A stretch of 64,000 nt of DNA from Rhodanobacter sp. (GTDB lineage: Bacteria; Pseudomonadota; Gammaproteobacteria; Xanthomonadales; Rhodanobacteraceae). Made by a program: the position numbers and the translations under genes. Positions 62,774 through 64,000 of the stretch are shown here, piece after piece (position 1 is the stretch's first letter; the number at the start of each line of letters is the position of its first letter). The DNA lies in assembly GCA_004322005.1 (NCBI GenBank), contig SCRF01000120.1, positions 1 to 64,000 on the forward strand, given 5' to 3'. The notes beneath the pieces were generated by a model, which was given only the letters and a program-made list of their open reading frames with translations, ran no database searches and had not been told where the DNA came from.

Positions 62774-63415
62774 ATGATTTCCGTTTGTCTTGTCGACGAC
62801 CAGAATCTGGTGCGCCAGGGTGTTCGCTCCCTGCTCGATCTGTCCGAGGATATCCGGGTGGTGGCCGAATGCGCCGACGGCGCACAGGCGGTGCAGGACA
62901 TCCCGCGGGTCAAACCCGACGTGGTGCTGCTGGATCTGCGCATGCCGAACATGAGCGGGCTGGAAGTGCTGCAGGCGCTGTCGACGCGCAACGAGCTGCC
63001 GCCGACCATCATCCTCACCACCTTCGATGACGATCAGCTGGTATTGCAGGGACTCAAGGCCGGCGCGCGGGGGTACCTGCTGAAGGACGTCTCGCTGGAG
63101 CAACTGGTGGATGCGGTGCGCACCGTGGCAGCCGGCGGTTCGCTGGTGGCGCCGATGGTCACCCAGCGATTGATGGCCGGTGTGGCGCGGATGCAGAACC
63201 AGTTCAGCAGCCTCGAGCAACCCGATCCGCTGACCGAGCGCGAAACCGAGATCCTGCGGCTGCTGTCCGGCGGTTACAGCAACAAGGAGATCGCCAACTC
63301 GCTCAAAGTAGCCGAGGGCACGGTGAAGAACCATGTTTCCAACATCCTTTCCAAGCTTGGCGTACGCGACCGTACGCGGGCGGTGCTCAAGGCACTCGAG
63401 CTGGGAATCGTCTGA
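62774..63415 (+). CDS. LuxR/NarL family response regulator
   Basis: MISVCLVDDQNLVRQGVRSLLDLSEDIRVVAECADG...LLDLRMPNMSG...LTERETEILRLLSGGYSNKEIANSLKVAEGTVKNHVSNILSKLGVRDRTRAVL. Confidence 0.97.
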   Translation: MISVCLVDDQNLVRQGVRSLLDLSEDIRVVAECADGAQAVQDIPRVKPDVVLLDLRMPNMSGLEVLQALSTRNELPPTIILTTFDDDQLVLQGLKAGARGYLLKDVSLEQLVDAVRTVAAGGSLVAPMVTQRLMAGVARMQNQFSSLEQPDPLTERETEILRLLSGGYSNKEIANSLKVAEGTVKNHVSNILSKLGVRDRTRAVLKALELGIV

Positions 63416-63676
63416 ACGATCGCTCGTCGCGGATGGCGCAATGGCGCGATTTGCCATGCCTGCCCTGGCTATGCCGGAGCCTGTGCGGCGGTCGAGATTC
63501 TGCCGGCGAATAACGGTATCGATCCCAATGGCGTTCCAGCGCGCGAGCAAGTAACATCCGTAGCTTCGGCATTTGCCGCCCCTGCAATAGCCTTGGGGGA
63601 AACCCCTCGGGAAGGCTCGTGTGACAACCGGGGGAACATCTTTGGCTTGGCGTAGAGACGTTCGGAGAACTCTGGA

Positions 63677-64000
63677 ATGATGCGTGTCCTTGAATTTATT
63701 GCTGCCCTGTTCATCGTCTTGGCAGTCGGTGTATTGGCGGCTGTGGTCATGCCCGGCAGCGGCCATGTGGAGCGTTCGCTGGTCGTCGGCAAGGATCTGC
63801 GTCAGGTGTATGACGTGCTCGACAATTTCGGTCGGCTGCCGGAATACGCCGTGCTGCGCTCTCTCGACCCGAAAATCCAGTTCAAGTTTTCCGGCAAGGC
63901 CTTTGGCCCGGGGGCCGAAGTAAGCTGGACCAGCACCGATCCCAAGGTCGGCAACGGGCAGTTGACGATCGCCAGCGCCACACCGGATTTCAACAAGGTC
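63677..64000 (+). CDS. SRPBCC family protein (partial, runs off the window)
   Basis: MMRVLEFIAALFIVLAVGVLAAVVMPGSGHVERSLVVGKDLRQVYDVLDNFGRLPEYAVLRSLD. Confidence 0.75.
   Translation, partial: MMRVLEFIAALFIVLAVGVLAAVVMPGSGHVERSLVVGKDLRQVYDVLDNFGRLPEYAVLRSLDPKIQFKFSGKAFGPGAEVSWTSTDPKVGNGQLTIASATPDFNKV

Overview
64 kb of a high-GC gammaproteobacterial chromosome, probably Xanthomonadales/Rhodanobacteraceae-like (inferred from gene content and repeat style; no database search was run). Most of it is housekeeping or metabolic: dxs, an RND efflux operon, an EF-G paralogue, dapD-arsC-dapE, an acyl-CoA dehydrogenase/phosphotransferase/SDR cluster, parC, crcB-DUF190-cfa, minCDE and a NarL-type two-component system. 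I saw no CRISPR array, rRNA, tRNA or intact prophage. The most interesting items are: (1) a palindromic repeat family (GTAGGAGCGCACCCTGTGCGCGA) whose own TAG is the stop codon of three unrelated genes; (2) a fluoride-riboswitch-like leader on crcB with an extra hairpin between its two conserved halves; (3) a tandem pair of TonB-like proline-rich membrane proteins sharing an uncharacterised four-Cys C-terminal domain; (4) an SDR gene whose catalytic segment is deleted in frame; (5) an about 21-codon in-frame insertion in dapE next to a metal-site motif; (6) a gene graveyard at 10.7-17.5 kb (YeeE, autotransporter, serC, GGDEF, IS1182 and CocE remnants); (7) a HigA/TraB rearrangement scar; (8) MITE-like elements; (9) a structured leader with mutually exclusive hairpins before a SapC-family gene.
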